Shown one piece after another: positions 23,736 through 32,417 of a stretch of 38,493 nt of DNA. Under the pieces are notes generated by a model. That model searched no databases and was not told the DNA's origin. It saw only the letters and a program-made list of their open reading frames with translations. The DNA comes from an uncultured Burkholderiales bacterium (GTDB lineage: Bacteria; Pseudomonadota; Gammaproteobacteria; Burkholderiales; Burkholderiaceae_C). Positions within the stretch are counted from its first letter, which is position 1, and every line of letters starts with the position of its first letter. The stretch lies in contig CAISPG010000086.1 in the NCBI GenBank assembly GCA_903887325.1, positions 1-38,493 on the forward strand, in the 5' to 3' direction. A program made the translations under genes and the position numbers.

Positions 23736-24217
23736 GGTCGCCATGAGGTTTGCCAGCAATTGTGCGAAGCCGGGCAATCAGGAACACCCACCGGGTTTGC
23801 TGATTCGCTGACACCCGGCCAGGCCAGCAGCAAATCCACCACCGGGTCGCTGCCGGGTGTGGTTTGCAGGCGCGCGCGTGCCTGCGGCAGGCGTTGACGC
23901 CATTCATTCAGCCATTCGCCCAGATCGGCCTGTGCCCATTGTTGTGCATTGCAAGCCGCTTGCCTGCAATCGCCTGCGGGCGTTGCGCCATCCATTTCCA
24001 ACTGGTACCACTGCCAGGCACCGGGATGCACTTGCATGCGGTGCCACAGGTCTTGCGCCATGGCTACCGCCTGCTGCAATGCCAGGGCCTGGCGCTGTGC
24101 CTGCATGGCTTGCAGTTGCCAGGCCATCAAACCCAGGCACAGCAGATTGAGCACCATCAGCGCTGCCATGGCCTCCAGAATCGAAAAGCCTTGCATGCGG
24201 TGCTTTTGGTTTTTCAT
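23732..24217 (-). CDS. pilV: Type IV pilus minor pilin, PilV-like
   Basis: The 161-residue protein carries the prepilin motif MQGFSILEAMAALMVLNLLCLGLMAWQ with Glu at +5 after the glycine, then a helix rich in Gln and Ala (QAMAQDLWHRMQ-like) and a globular end containing paired cysteines (GDCRQAACN, VPDCPASHNC). I start at ATG 24217, which overlaps the FimT stop by four bases; the frame is open to 24268 but the additional residues have no pilin character. The family assignment among PilV/PilI-type proteins rests on leader and gene order. Confidence 0.82.
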   Translation of the reverse strand: MKNQKHRMQGFSILEAMAALMVLNLLCLGLMAWQLQAMQAQRQALALQQAVAMAQDLWHRMQVHPGAWQWYQLEMDGATPAGDCRQAACNAQQWAQADLGEWLNEWRQRLPQARARLQTTPGSDPVVDLLLAWPGVSESANPVGVPDCPASHNCWQTSWRP

Positions 24218-24795
24218 GAGCAACTGCTTGCGTTGACCATGCGCAAGCGCCCGGCGGTATTGATGCAAATGCTGCGTACCAGCTTGCTGCCGGGCTGGGC
24301 GGGTTGTATGACCAGACGCAGACCGCCGGCCACTGGTTCACCTTGCGCGTTGATGGCTAACTGGTTTTGCGCCGGTGCCAGCACCAGACGGAGATCGCCG
24401 TTAAGTGCATTGTTCAGCACTGCGCTTTGGCTGTTGTCAGCCGGGTTGACCAGTTCCCAGCCGCAGCGCCAGTCGCCATTGGGCAAATTGTTGGGGGTGC
24501 AATTGTTCAGACGCCGCAATTGCATGGCCTGGCCGGTGCGCAAGGCATGCAAGCGCGCCGATTGCAAATCTGCGGCCCAGGCCTGTGCGGTGTTTTCCAC
24601 GCGCGCACGCCACTGCCATTGGCCGATGGCCGGGGCTGCCATGGCAGCTGCAATGCCAATCAGTGCGGCAACCACGCAGAGTTCAGGCAGGCTGAAGCCA
24701 TTGTGTTGACACCGCGCACACAGTCTGGCTGAGTGTGTAGCGTCTGAAGTGCGGTTTGATGGAATCAAAAAAAATGGCGGATACATGTCCGCCAT
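24214..24795 (-). CDS. fimT: Type IV pilus minor pilin, FimT/GspH-like (start uncertain)
   Basis: The prepilin motif NGFSLPELCVVAALIGIAAAMAAP has the cleavage glycine and Glu at +5, and the GspH/FimT features continue: NTAQAWAADLQSARLHALRTG and the late SICINTAGRLRM with conserved Cys. The furthest upstream ATG (24795) gives a 193-residue protein with an unusually long leader of about 33 residues, but this ATG is the outermost triplet of the nrdR terminator stem. A TTG (24768) or the CTG further in may be the true start. Ribosome-site support is lacking for each. It heads the unit fimT-pilV-pilW-pilX-pilE. Confidence 0.78.
   Translation of the reverse strand: MADMYPPFFLIPSNRTSDATHSARLCARCQHNGFSLPELCVVAALIGIAAAMAAPAIGQWQWRARVENTAQAWAADLQSARLHALRTGQAMQLRRLNNCTPNNLPNGDWRCGWELVNPADNSQSAVLNNALNGDLRLVLAPAQNQLAINAQGEPVAGGLRLVIQPAQPGSKLVRSICINTAGRLRMVNASSCS
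24767..24795 (-). terminator. Intrinsic terminator of nrdR, overlapping the apparent fimT start
   Basis: On the minus strand ATGGCGGA (24795-24788) and TCCGCCAT (24781-24774) make a perfect eight-base stem with a six-base loop, followed by a run of eight T (24774-24767). It lies 57 bases behind the nrdR stop, so it most likely ends the glyA-nrdR transcript and insulates the pilin genes. Confidence 0.85.
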
Positions 24796-24851
24796 CTTGC
24801 AAAAAAACAGACGCTGAAACTGTGCGCTGTAACCTTAAATGATGTGATGTG

Positions 24852-25301
24852 TTAACGGCGGAACTCGTCAACCAGGGTTTTGAATTCGTCCACATCTTCA
24901 AAACTGCGGTAGACGCTGGCAAAGCGCACATAGGCCACTTTGTCCAGCTTTTTCAATTCGCGCATCACCAGTTCACCTATGCGCGTTGAGGCGACTTCAC
25001 GTTGTGACAGCGTGAGTAACTTGTCTTCGATGCGTTCAATCGCCGCATCTACCTGCTCTGTGCTGACCGGGCGTTTGCGCAAGGCCAGATTGAGAGAGCC
25101 GCGCAGTTTGCTGCGGTCGTAGTCTATGCGTCTGCCGTCTTTTTTCACCACCGCCGGGTAGCTGACATCGGCGCGTTCATAGGTGGTGAAACGTTTTTCG
25201 CAGTGCCCGCAGGAGCGGCGGCGGCGGATGGAGTCGCCCTCTTCAGACATGCGGGTCTCCATGACCTGGGTTTCCACATGGCTGCAAAAAGGGCATTTCA
25301 T
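24852..25301 (-). CDS. nrdR: NrdR, repressor of ribonucleotide reductase genes
   Basis: NrdR senses ATP and dATP and represses nrd operons. The zinc ribbon is C3-P-F-C6 and C31-G-H-C34 in [10 protein letters not shown] and [18 protein letters not shown]. The ATP-cone domain (about 49-139) begins [20 protein letters not shown]. The length of 149 residues is standard. It starts six bases after glyA, a common pairing in betaproteobacteria, and ends before a strong terminator. Confidence 0.97.
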   Translation of the reverse strand: MKCPFCSHVETQVMETRMSEEGDSIRRRRSCGHCEKRFTTYERADVSYPAVVKKDGRRIDYDRSKLRGSLNLALRKRPVSTEQVDAAIERIEDKLLTLSQREVASTRIGELVMRELKKLDKVAYVRFASVYRSFEDVDEFKTLVDEFRR

Positions 25302-25307
25302 GCTTGG

Positions 25308-26552
25308 TTACCCATAGACCGGAAAACGGCTGGTGAGTGCATGCACCTTGGCGCGCACTGCTGCGATATGCGCTTCGTCGTTCGGGTGTTCCAGCACGTC
25401 GGCAATCAGATGAGCGGTGGCGCGTGCCTCTTCGTCCTTGAAGCCGCGTGTCGTCATGGCGGGTGTGCCTATGCGCACACCGCTGGTCACCATGGGCTTT
25501 TCCGGGTCGTTGGGAATGGCGTTTTTGTTGATGGTCATGTGGGCGTTGCCCAGCGCCACTTCGGCAGCCTTGCCGGTAATGCCTTTGGAGCGCAAGTCAA
25601 CCAGCATGACATGGCTTTGGGTGCGACCGCTGACGATGCGCAGGCCGCGCTCGGTCAAGGTTTTCGCCACGATGTCTGCGTTTTTCAGCACCTGTTGTTG
25701 GTACACCTTGAAGCTTGGGTCAAGCGCTTCTTTGAACGCTACAGCTTTGGCTGCGATGACGTGCATCAATGGGCCCCCTTGCAGGCCGGGAAACACTGCG
25801 CTGTTGATGGCTTTCTCGTGTTCGGCTTTCATCAGGATGATGCCGCCGCGCGGGCCGCGCAAACTCTTGTGCGTGGTGGATGTCACCACATCGGCGTGCG
25901 GCACCGGGTTGGGGTAGACACCGGCCGCGATCAGGCCGGCGTAATGCGCCATGTCCACCATGAAGATGGCACCGATTTCTTTGGCGACCTTGGCAAATCG
26001 CGCAAAGTCTATGTGCAAGCTGTAGGCCGACGCGCCTGCAATGATCAGCTTGGGTCGCGTGGCAAGCGCTTTGGCTTCCATCGCGTCGTAATCGATTTCC
26101 TCTTTGGCGTTCAAGCCGTAACTCTCTACCTTGAACCATTTGCCGGACAAGTTGAGTGGCATGCCGTGTGTGAGGTGACCGCCCTCGGCCAGGCTCATGC
26201 CCATGATGGTTTCACCAGGTTTTAAAAACGAAAAAAATACGGCTTGGTTGGCCGAGGCGCCGCAATGCGGTTGCACGTTGGCGGCATCTGCGCCGAACAA
26301 TTGTTTGGCTCTGTCGATGGCGAGTTGCTCGGCCACATCGACGTTTTCGCAGCCGCCGTAATAACGCTTGCCCGGATACCCTTCGGCGTACTTGTTGGTC
26401 AACTGCGCGCCCTGGGCTTGCATGACCGCAGGTGAGGCGTAGTTTTCGCTCGCGATCAATTCGATATGGTGTTCCTGGCGCTGGTTTTCAGCCTGTATGG
26501 CAGCCCAGAGTTCTGGGTCTGTTTGAGCCATTAATTGCGAGCGTGTGTACAT
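25308..26552 (-). CDS. glyA: Serine hydroxymethyltransferase
   Basis: GlyA interconverts serine and glycine with transfer of a one-carbon unit to tetrahydrofolate and uses PLP. Family marks are [13 protein letters not shown] (28-40), the PLP lysine K229 in [16 protein letters not shown], and the [30 protein letters not shown]-terminal segment. I start at ATG 26552 (414 residues, MYTRSQLM) because GGAG is seven bases upstream; the frame extends to 26585 without support. It lies 19 bases after the lytic transglycosylase on the same strand and is followed by nrdR. Confidence 0.97.
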   Translation of the reverse strand: MYTRSQLMAQTDPELWAAIQAENQRQEHHIELIASENYASPAVMQAQGAQLTNKYAEGYPGKRYYGGCENVDVAEQLAIDRAKQLFGADAANVQPHCGASANQAVFFSFLKPGETIMGMSLAEGGHLTHGMPLNLSGKWFKVESYGLNAKEEIDYDAMEAKALATRPKLIIAGASAYSLHIDFARFAKVAKEIGAIFMVDMAHYAGLIAAGVYPNPVPHADVVTSTTHKSLRGPRGGIILMKAEHEKAINSAVFPGLQGGPLMHVIAAKAVAFKEALDPSFKVYQQQVLKNADIVAKTLTERGLRIVSGRTQSHVMLVDLRSKGITGKAAEVALGNAHMTINKNAIPNDPEKPMVTSGVRIGTPAMTTRGFKDEEARATAHLIADVLEHPNDEAHIAAVRAKVHALTSRFPVYG

Positions 26553-26571
26553 GTTTTCTCCGTTGAAAGTA

Positions 26572-27393
26572 TCAGGGTTTGGCATCGGCGGGTTTGAAGG
26601 GACTGAGGCTTCTGGCTTTGTCTAAGAGTTCAATCAAGCCGTCTTCTGCGGGTAATTTGTTGGCGAGTATGGACACGTGCTTGCCGCTGGCGATGTCTTT
26701 AAGCCTTTGTTGTTCGGCCAGCACCTTGACCACATAGCCGCCGTCTTCGCCGCTGTTGCCCGCGCCCACATACTGGCGCAGACCGGCTTCAACGCCGCCG
26801 TTACGGTCTATGGATTCACGCAACACGCTGGCGCCGACGCGCATATTGGCAATCGGGTCAAAAGCGGCAAATTCCCCGCCGAAGTTGTCATATTTTTCGG
26901 TGTGCACATCGGTACGCACCTGCATCAAACCTTGCGCGCCCATGGTGCTTTGGGCAAACGGGTTGAAGCTGGATTCCACAGCCATCACCGCCAGAATAAG
27001 TGTGGGCTCAAGTTTTTTCTGCGGCCCGAGTTCGTAAGCTTCAGCCACCAGCGCACTGATGGGTTCGGGTGCGACCCGGTATTTACGGCTCAGCCAAATG
27101 GCCAGGGCGGCCTGTTCTTTGGGCAAATCCTGGGGATCGACGGCGGTGGCGCGGTCAACCGCGCTGGCATCTTCGTTGAAACCGAAATCCAGACCGTGGC
27201 GGCTTTGCAACCAGTCAATCAGCTGTACCTCGACGTTGGAGCGCAAATCCGGCTGAGAACTGAAGACCACCAGAAAGCAGAAAACCGCCAGACCGAGCAA
27301 TGCCAGGCCGCTGTGCGTGATCAGAAAAAAGCCCTGGCCCACGTCGGACATGAATACTTTGGCCGATTGCTTGAAGGTTTCAATTATTTGCAT
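26572..27393 (-). CDS. Lytic transglycosylase with SLT domain, membrane-anchored
   Basis: The 273-residue protein has one N-terminal membrane segment ([20 protein letters not shown], about 27-46) and a periplasmic SLT (goose lysozyme-like) domain with the catalytic glutamate E140 in [25 protein letters not shown], followed by [14 protein letters not shown] and the closing [17 protein letters not shown]. It should cleave the glycan strand to 1,6-anhydromuropeptides. A possible flexible link (residues 80-115) separates anchor and domain. It is divergent from the DUF349 gene and lies 19 bases before glyA, with which it is probably cotranscribed. Confidence 0.9.
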   Translation of the reverse strand: MQIIETFKQSAKVFMSDVGQGFFLITHSGLALLGLAVFCFLVVFSSQPDLRSNVEVQLIDWLQSRHGLDFGFNEDASAVDRATAVDPQDLPKEQAALAIWLSRKYRVAPEPISALVAEAYELGPQKKLEPTLILAVMAVESSFNPFAQSTMGAQGLMQVRTDVHTEKYDNFGGEFAAFDPIANMRVGASVLRESIDRNGGVEAGLRQYVGAGNSGEDGGYVVKVLAEQQRLKDIASGKHVSILANKLPAEDGLIELLDKARSLSPFKPADAKP

Positions 27394-27409
27394 CGGGGTA
27401 TTTTAAGCT

Positions 27410-27439
27410 TTGACCCTCTCGACCCTGTCACAATATGCT
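27410..27439 (+). promoter_or_regulatory. Candidate promoter of the DUF349 gene
   Basis: TTGACC (27410-27415) and TATGCT (27434-27439), spaced by 18 bases, match the sigma-70 consensus at five and four of six positions. They lie in the 76-base gap between the divergent lytic transglycosylase and DUF349 genes. The leader would be only about 25 bases. Confidence 0.4.
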
Positions 27440-27469
27440 GCTTAGCCCGAACGGGTACAAATTAGCGAA

Positions 27470-30400
27470 TTGAACGCCGTGAACTCCCCTACCCACAGTT
27501 CCCCTGACCTGACCGCCCTGGACGCCATCACCTGCGGCGCATTGACCGCCGCCACCTCCGGCGAGCGTTTGACGCGTGTGCGCGAATGGTTAAACACCGA
27601 GCCTGCGCTTGACGTGCTGCAAACAGTTTTCAAAGAATTGAGCGCGCGCGACAAGGGTGCAGCCAAACCGGTGAAAGAAAAAATCGACGAACTGCGTCGC
27701 GCCAAAACCCAGGACACTCTGGCCGAGGAATGGGCTGATAAAGCGCGGGCCTTGCTGGCCACCAGCCGGTTGAACGTGGCCGACGCCATGGCCTGGGCGC
27801 GCGACACCGCCAAGGCCGGCGCGCCGCTGTCGCGTGAACCTCTCGCAGGTTTGCGCCTGGCGCTGGCCGATAGAGTGAAGCACATTGAAGAACTGGCGCA
27901 CCGTGCCCAGGTGTTGCGCGAATCGGCCCTGTTGATGGCCCAACGTATTGAAGTGCTGTCGACCAAACCCTGGACCGAGGCACTTGAATTGCAGGCCACG
28001 CTGGCCCACGACATCGAACGCTTCCGTCAGGAATGGCAGGCCTTGGGCGGCGACGCCCACTGGCAAAGCGTAGACCCTAAATACCCGCATACGCTGAATG
28101 AAAGCGCCCAGCATATTCAGCTGGTATGGGATGCCTTCTCAGCAGCTTTGGCGCAAACTCAGGCTGCAGCGCATGACGCCAGCCTGCCGCTTCCAGCGGT
28201 GCCGGCCTGGGCCGACCAGTTGCGGCAGTCACGCGGCGAAGCTGTTAAAGCGGCTCCGGCTGCGCCCGCGCGTCCGCCGGTGGACCCGGCCTTGCGTGAA
28301 CAGGCGCAGCAATCTGTGCAGGAATTGTTGCAACAGCTTGAGGCAGAACTCTTGCAAGGCCATAGCAAAGCCACCACAACCATTGCAGCGGCTTTGAAAC
28401 AGGCTTTGAAAATACACGCCAAGGCACTTGACCACGAGCTCGATACCAAGGCCCAGCAGGCTTTGACCAAAGCGGCTGAACTCGAAGGCTGGCAACGCTG
28501 GCGCGCCGATCAAATCCGTACCGAATTGGTGACCAAAGCCGAAGCCTTGCTCAAACCGCTCAAACCTCTAGAAGACAAAACTGCATCAGTTGTTGAACCG
28601 TCGCACGCAAGCGACGAAGCCGCTGTTTCTGTAGCGCCCGAAGTCGAGGCCACTGTGCCTGTAGCGCCCGAAGCCGAGGCCGCACCGCTTGAAGCTCTGC
28701 CCCAAGCTGAAGCAATAACCGATGCACCGGCATCTGTTTCTGCAACTGAAGCAACGGCTGAAACATCTACAGAAACATCTAGTGAAACATCCGCTGAGGC
28801 CCAAGCACCGGTCAAAGTCCGGATCAAAGGCAAAGGCAAATCCCCGGCTGCAGCGCAACAAGTGACTGAATGGGTACCGGTGGTCACCGGCCGCAAATTG
28901 CAAGACAGCTTGCGTCAGTTGCGTGAGGCCTGGAAGCAAACCGACCAAGGCGGCCAACCTAACCACGCTTTGTGGAAACGTTTTGACCAGGCGTGCAACC
29001 GGGCTTACCCGTTTGTGCAGGAATGGCTGGAAAAAGCCAAGGCCGAATCGCAAGCGCACCGTGATCAGCGTTTGGCTTTGCTGGCCGAAGTCGCGGCCTG
29101 GACCGTGGCCCACGCAGGCAATACCGATTGGAAACAACAGGCGCGTGAACTGCACCAGTTCTCCGAACGCTGGCGCACCAGCGGGCACTTGAGTGAAAAA
29201 GCTTTTGCTGAAATGCAAGCCCAGTGGAAGTCCGCCATGTCAGCCGCGCATGCGGAACTTGAACAGGCTGAAAACGCCAGCATTGCCCGGCGTCGCGCCA
29301 TGATCGAAGAGGCCAAACAACTGGCGGCAGCGGCGAGCTTGCGCATAGACGCGGTCAAGGCCTTGCAGCAACGCTGGCAAGCCGAATCGCAATCCATTGC
29401 ACTCGACCGCAAGCTGGCGCAAAAACTCTGGGACGCATTCCGACAACCGCTTGACGAAGCTTTTCAGCGCAAAACCCAGGAACGCACGGTGCAAACCCAG
29501 GCTTTGTCGGCGCACGACCAAGCGGTGCTTGATGCCTCGAATGCCTTGGAAAAAGCTATTGCCCAAGGTGACGCTGCGCTGATCCGTCAGGCCATGCAGC
29601 ATTTGAATTTGGTCATCACCGGCAAGGCCGTGGCGGCTGCTTCAGTTTCGCAGGAAAGCAGGCCGGTCGAAGCTGAAGCAAGCCCTTCAAGCCCTGCTGA
29701 AGATGTGCCTGCGACAGAAACGTCCGTCGCCGAACAGACTGCTCAAGCCGAGCCATCAAGTCCGGATTCAACCGCTGAACAAACTTCAAGCGATGAAGCT
29801 CCGGCTGATGTACAAGCCGCCGATGAGCCTGCACCTGCCCCCGTTAAAACCCCGGCCCCTGCGAAAAAAGTGGTGGCCGTGCGAGGCGACGACCGGCCCG
29901 GTCAAAAGAAAACCGAACCTGTGGTGGCTGGCCGTTTCGGCGACAAACCCGGCGCGCGCCGCAACGAACGCGACGCACCCGGCAGACGCAACGAGCGTGA
30001 TGCACCGGGGCGCGGCCGCGAGCGCGAAGCGTTTGTAGACCGGGGTCCGCGTCTGGGCGACGCCGCTTTCCGCGCCCAACGCAACGCCATCGAACAAGCC
30101 GAAAACGTCTTGAAAAAACTGGCCATGCAAGCGCATGGCGAAACCCTGGTGCATGTGTTGTCCGCCTGGCAGCAAAGGCAAGCAGATCAATTGCCACCTG
30201 CCAAGGAATTGGGCAGTCGCGTGAATGCGGCGCAACGCCAGGCCTGGGTGCAGGCTTTGCAAACAGACGCCAAAGGCGATGCAGCCACCGCCTTGTTGCG
30301 TCTGGAAATGGCTGCCGAGGTAAACACGCCTGCAGACCATCAGCAAGCGCGTCGCAATCTGCAATTGCAATTGCTGACCAAACGCAACGATGCGCCACCG

Positions 30401-30505
30401 GCCCAAACCTGGGCGCAGGATGTGGCGTCTGTGTTGCAGTCAGGTTATGACGCGGATGCCGCGCAGCGGGTACAAACTGTGCTGCGGGTGCTGCTCAAGC
30501 GTTAA
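27470..30505 (+). CDS. Large DUF349-repeat protein
   Basis: The 1011-residue protein is built of helical DUF349-type repeats (for example SLRQLREAWKQTDQGG with ALWKRFDQACNRAY, and VKALQQRWQAESQSIAL with KLWDAFRQPLDEAF); function unknown. Two low-complexity linkers rich in Ala, Glu, Pro, Ser and Thr occur at about 362-447 and 724-810, and a basic patch with the tandem RRNERDAPG repeat at 830-847. No signal peptide or membrane segment is seen, so it should be cytosolic. The first start is TTG 27470; GTG 27479 is an alternative; no ribosome site supports either. It ends in a four-base overlap with the convergent lpxH stop. The basic patch is reminiscent of nucleic acid binding; this is inference. 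Confidence 0.82.
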   Translation: MNAVNSPTHSSPDLTALDAITCGALTAATSGERLTRVREWLNTEPALDVLQTVFKELSARDKGAAKPVKEKIDELRRAKTQDTLAEEWADKARALLATSRLNVADAMAWARDTAKAGAPLSREPLAGLRLALADRVKHIEELAHRAQVLRESALLMAQRIEVLSTKPWTEALELQATLAHDIERFRQEWQALGGDAHWQSVDPKYPHTLNESAQHIQLVWDAFSAALAQTQAAAHDASLPLPAVPAWADQLRQSRGEAVKAAPAAPARPPVDPALREQAQQSVQELLQQLEAELLQGHSKATTTIAAALKQALKIHAKALDHELDTKAQQALTKAAELEGWQRWRADQIRTELVTKAEALLKPLKPLEDKTASVVEPSHASDEAAVSVAPEVEATVPVAPEAEAAPLEALPQAEAITDAPASVSATEATAETSTETSSETSAEAQAPVKVRIKGKGKSPAAAQQVTEWVPVVTGRKLQDSLRQLREAWKQTDQGGQPNHALWKRFDQACNRAYPFVQEWLEKAKAESQAHRDQRLALLAEVAAWTVAHAGNTDWKQQARELHQFSERWRTSGHLSEKAFAEMQAQWKSAMSAAHAELEQAENASIARRRAMIEEAKQLAAAASLRIDAVKALQQRWQAESQSIALDRKLAQKLWDAFRQPLDEAFQRKTQERTVQTQALSAHDQAVLDASNALEKAIAQGDAALIRQAMQHLNLVITGKAVAAASVSQESRPVEAEASPSSPAEDVPATETSVAEQTAQAEPSSPDSTAEQTSSDEAPADVQAADEPAPAPVKTPAPAKKVVAVRGDDRPGQKKTEPVVAGRFGDKPGARRNERDAPGRRNERDAPGRGREREAFVDRGPRLGDAAFRAQRNAIEQAENVLKKLAMQAHGETLVHVLSAWQQRQADQLPPAKELGSRVNAAQRQAWVQALQTDAKGDAATALLRLEMAAEVNTPADHQQARRNLQLQLLTKRNDAPPAQTWAQDVASVLQSGYDADAAQRVQTVLRVLLKR
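28631..28681 (+). repeat. 30-base imperfect tandem repeat in the DUF349 gene
   Basis: A 21-base unit starting GTAGCGCCCGAAG occurs at 28631 and 28661 with one mismatch and gives VAPEVEA and VAPEAEA. Directly after, at about 28759-28794, a 12-base unit (GAAACATC core) occurs three times, encoding TETSTETSSETS. These make the low-complexity linker and are likely unstable in length. Confidence 0.75.
29957..30010 (+). repeat. 27-base tandem repeat encoding RRNERDAPG twice
   Basis: Two adjoining 27-base units, at 29957-29983 and 29984-30010, encode the same nine residues with several silent differences. The following residues (RGRERE) look like a decayed third unit. Conservation of the protein against changing DNA suggests selection for the charged motif. 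Confidence 0.75.
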
Positions 30506-31299
30506 GCCAGGGCTGACAAATCTGTTCTCTCAAATCCCCGCCCGGCCTGCCAGCTAAAGCCTTGCAGGCGCGGCGGGTCTGAGTCAGCGTGCCAATCACT
30601 GAGCACTTGACGCTCTAATCCCTTGCCTAGCTGATGCACGGCCGCACGGTGCGTGTGCCCGTGCAACAGCAAGCTGGCTTTGTGGTCTGTCAGCCAACCA
30701 GAGGCTGCCGTCGCGTCAACATCCACCCAAATATGGTTGGTGGTCTTGCGCGCTTCGCTGTGCGCCCTGATAGCGCGGGCTTCTTGTATGCGCTCTTGCA
30801 AAGGCTTGGCCAGAAAAGCGTGTTGCCATTCGGATGAGCGCACTTTGGCTCTGAACAACTGGTAATCGGTGTCTTCCAGGCACAAAGCGTCGCCGTGGCT
30901 TAGTAAGCAAGTGGATTCAGAAGTGTGCAGCACACAAGGATCGTTTAGGGCTTGCATGCCGCCGGCTTCACAGGCAGCGCTGCCCAGTAAAAAGTCGCGG
31001 TTACCGGCCATCCAATAAACCGGCATGCGTTGGCTGACGGCGCGTATGCGGCTCAGGCAATCGCGCTCGAAAGCCGCTTGCGGGTCGCTCAAGATATCGT
31101 CGCCAACCCAGACCTCGAACAAATCACCCAGAATGAACAAAGCATCTGCTTGCAGGTGCAGCAAGTAGTCAGCCCAGGCCTGGAAAGTAGATGAGTCGGC
31201 GGCGTCTAAATGCACATCCGATAAAAAGGCCAGCTTAGAAAGTCGGCTTACATCCAAAGACGCTGGCAGCGGTTTGATCCGGTGGTCAACAACTGCCAT
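30502..31299 (-). CDS. lpxH: UDP-2,3-diacylglucosamine diphosphatase LpxH
   Basis: LpxH releases UMP from UDP-2,3-diacylglucosamine to make lipid X, the fourth step of lipid A synthesis. It is a membrane-associated calcineurin-like phosphoesterase. The metal-ligand motifs are D28-V-H30 in LAFLSDVHLD, D59 in ILGDLFEVWVGDD, N100 in AGNRDFLLG, H135 in LLSHGDALC and H213-G-H215-T-H217 in LLHGHTHR. The 265-residue length is about 20 more than the E. coli enzyme, through an N-terminal extension. It is the last gene of the TPR-cyclophilin-lpxH unit and its stop overlaps the convergent DUF349 stop. Confidence 0.94.
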   Translation of the reverse strand: MAVVDHRIKPLPASLDVSRLSKLAFLSDVHLDAADSSTFQAWADYLLHLQADALFILGDLFEVWVGDDILSDPQAAFERDCLSRIRAVSQRMPVYWMAGNRDFLLGSAACEAGGMQALNDPCVLHTSESTCLLSHGDALCLEDTDYQLFRAKVRSSEWQHAFLAKPLQERIQEARAIRAHSEARKTTNHIWVDVDATAASGWLTDHKASLLLHGHTHRAAVHQLGKGLERQVLSDWHADSDPPRLQGFSWQAGRGFERTDLSALA

Positions 31300-31311
31300 G
31301 GCGCAATGGTT

Positions 31312-31818
31312 TTAAAGCAGCACAGCTTTGCTGATCAGCACGTCGTCTTTGGGCACATCGTCGTGAAAGCCGCTACGCCCGGTAGGCACTTTGGTGATGG
31401 CGTCCACCACGTCGGTACCGGCTATGACTTTGCCGAAAACCGCATAACCCCAGCCGGAAGGCGTGGGCGATGAATGGTTGAGAAAGTCGTTGTCTTTGAC
31501 GTTGATGAAGAACTGCGAAGTCGCTGAATGCGGGTCATTGGTGCGCGCCATGGCGACGGTGTAGCAGTCGTTGGTCAAACCGTTATCAGCTTCATTTTCG
31601 AGTTTGGTGCCGACTTTTTTTTCTTTCATGCCGGGGCTCATGCCACCGCCCTGCACCATGAAGCCGGGAATGACGCGGTGAAAAATCGTGTCGTCGTAAT
31701 GGCCTTTTTCTACATAAGCGAGGAAATTGGCCACGGATTTAGGGGCTTTGTCAGCATCGAGTTCCAGCGTGATCACGCCATGGTCCTGGATATGCAGTTC
31801 GACTTGCGGGTTTGACAT
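31312..31818 (-). CDS. ppiB: Cytosolic peptidyl-prolyl isomerase, cyclophilin type
   Basis: This 168-residue cyclophilin has no signal peptide and starts [16 protein letters not shown]. The family signature is [20 protein letters not shown], followed by [21 protein letters not shown] and [16 protein letters not shown]. It speeds up proline isomerisation in cytosolic protein folding. It begins two bases after the exported cyclophilin and is 12 bases before lpxH. The two cyclophilins share most of their core and probably arose by a tandem duplication. Confidence 0.95.
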   Translation of the reverse strand: MSNPQVELHIQDHGVITLELDADKAPKSVANFLAYVEKGHYDDTIFHRVIPGFMVQGGGMSPGMKEKKVGTKLENEADNGLTNDCYTVAMARTNDPHSATSQFFINVKDNDFLNHSSPTPSGWGYAVFGKVIAGTDVVDAITKVPTGRSGFHDDVPKDDVLISKAVLL

Positions 31819-31820
31819 GT

Positions 31821-32417
31821 TTATTTCACCAAGGTTGCGGATTGGATGATGACCTGGTTCAAAGGTGCATCGGTAGGGAAGGGGCCGCCGGGGCCTGTCG
31901 GCATTTGCCGGATGCGGGTGACCACATCCATGCCGGAGATAACTTTGCCAAAAGCCACATAACCCCAGCCTTGACCGGATGGTGCCCGGTGGTCTAGAAA
32001 ATCATTGTCTTTGACATTGATGAAAAACTGAGCAGTCGCGGAGTGGGGGTTATTGGTGCGTGCCATGGACAGTGTGCCGACGGTGTTGTGCAAACCGCCT
32101 TTAGCCGCCGCTTCAACGCCTTCGTGTTTGATAGGCGGGCGGGTTTGTTTCTCGTTGTATTTGGTGTCGTAACCGCCGCCTTGAATCATGAAATTGTTGA
32201 TCACGCGGTGAAAAATCGTGCCGTTGTAATGTCCGTCATTCACGTAGCTTAAAAAGTTTTCTACGGTATTAGGTGTTTTGTCGGGGTACACCTCAACGAC
32301 GAATTCTCCGGCGCTGGTGACAAATTTGACTTGCGGGCTGGATTGCGCCTGCGCGCTCAGGCCAAGACTCAGAGAAATGAACAGGCACAAGGCCAGGCGG
32401 CGTGAAGTGATCATCAT
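31821..32417 (-). CDS. ppiA: Exported peptidyl-prolyl isomerase, cyclophilin type
   Basis: The 198-residue protein is a cyclophilin with a signal peptide ([20 protein letters not shown]), so it acts in the periplasm. The core reads [38 protein letters not shown] and [21 protein letters not shown], close to the cytosolic copy next door. Two ATGs (32417, 32414) are possible. Its start overlaps the TPR gene stop by four bases. The order TPR, PpiA, PpiB, LpxH is one unit divergent from cysS. Confidence 0.94.
   Translation of the reverse strand: MMITSRRLALCLFISLSLGLSAQAQSSPQVKFVTSAGEFVVEVYPDKTPNTVENFLSYVNDGHYNGTIFHRVINNFMIQGGGYDTKYNEKQTRPPIKHEGVEAAAKGGLHNTVGTLSMARTNNPHSATAQFFINVKDNDFLDHRAPSGQGWGYVAFGKVISGMDVVTRIRQMPTGPGGPFPTDAPLNQVIIQSATLVK

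Noticed and set aside
28631-28794. Repeats in the DUF349 gene as a CRISPR-like array
   Set aside because: They lie in frame within a coding linker, are short and directly adjacent, and have no unique spacers.
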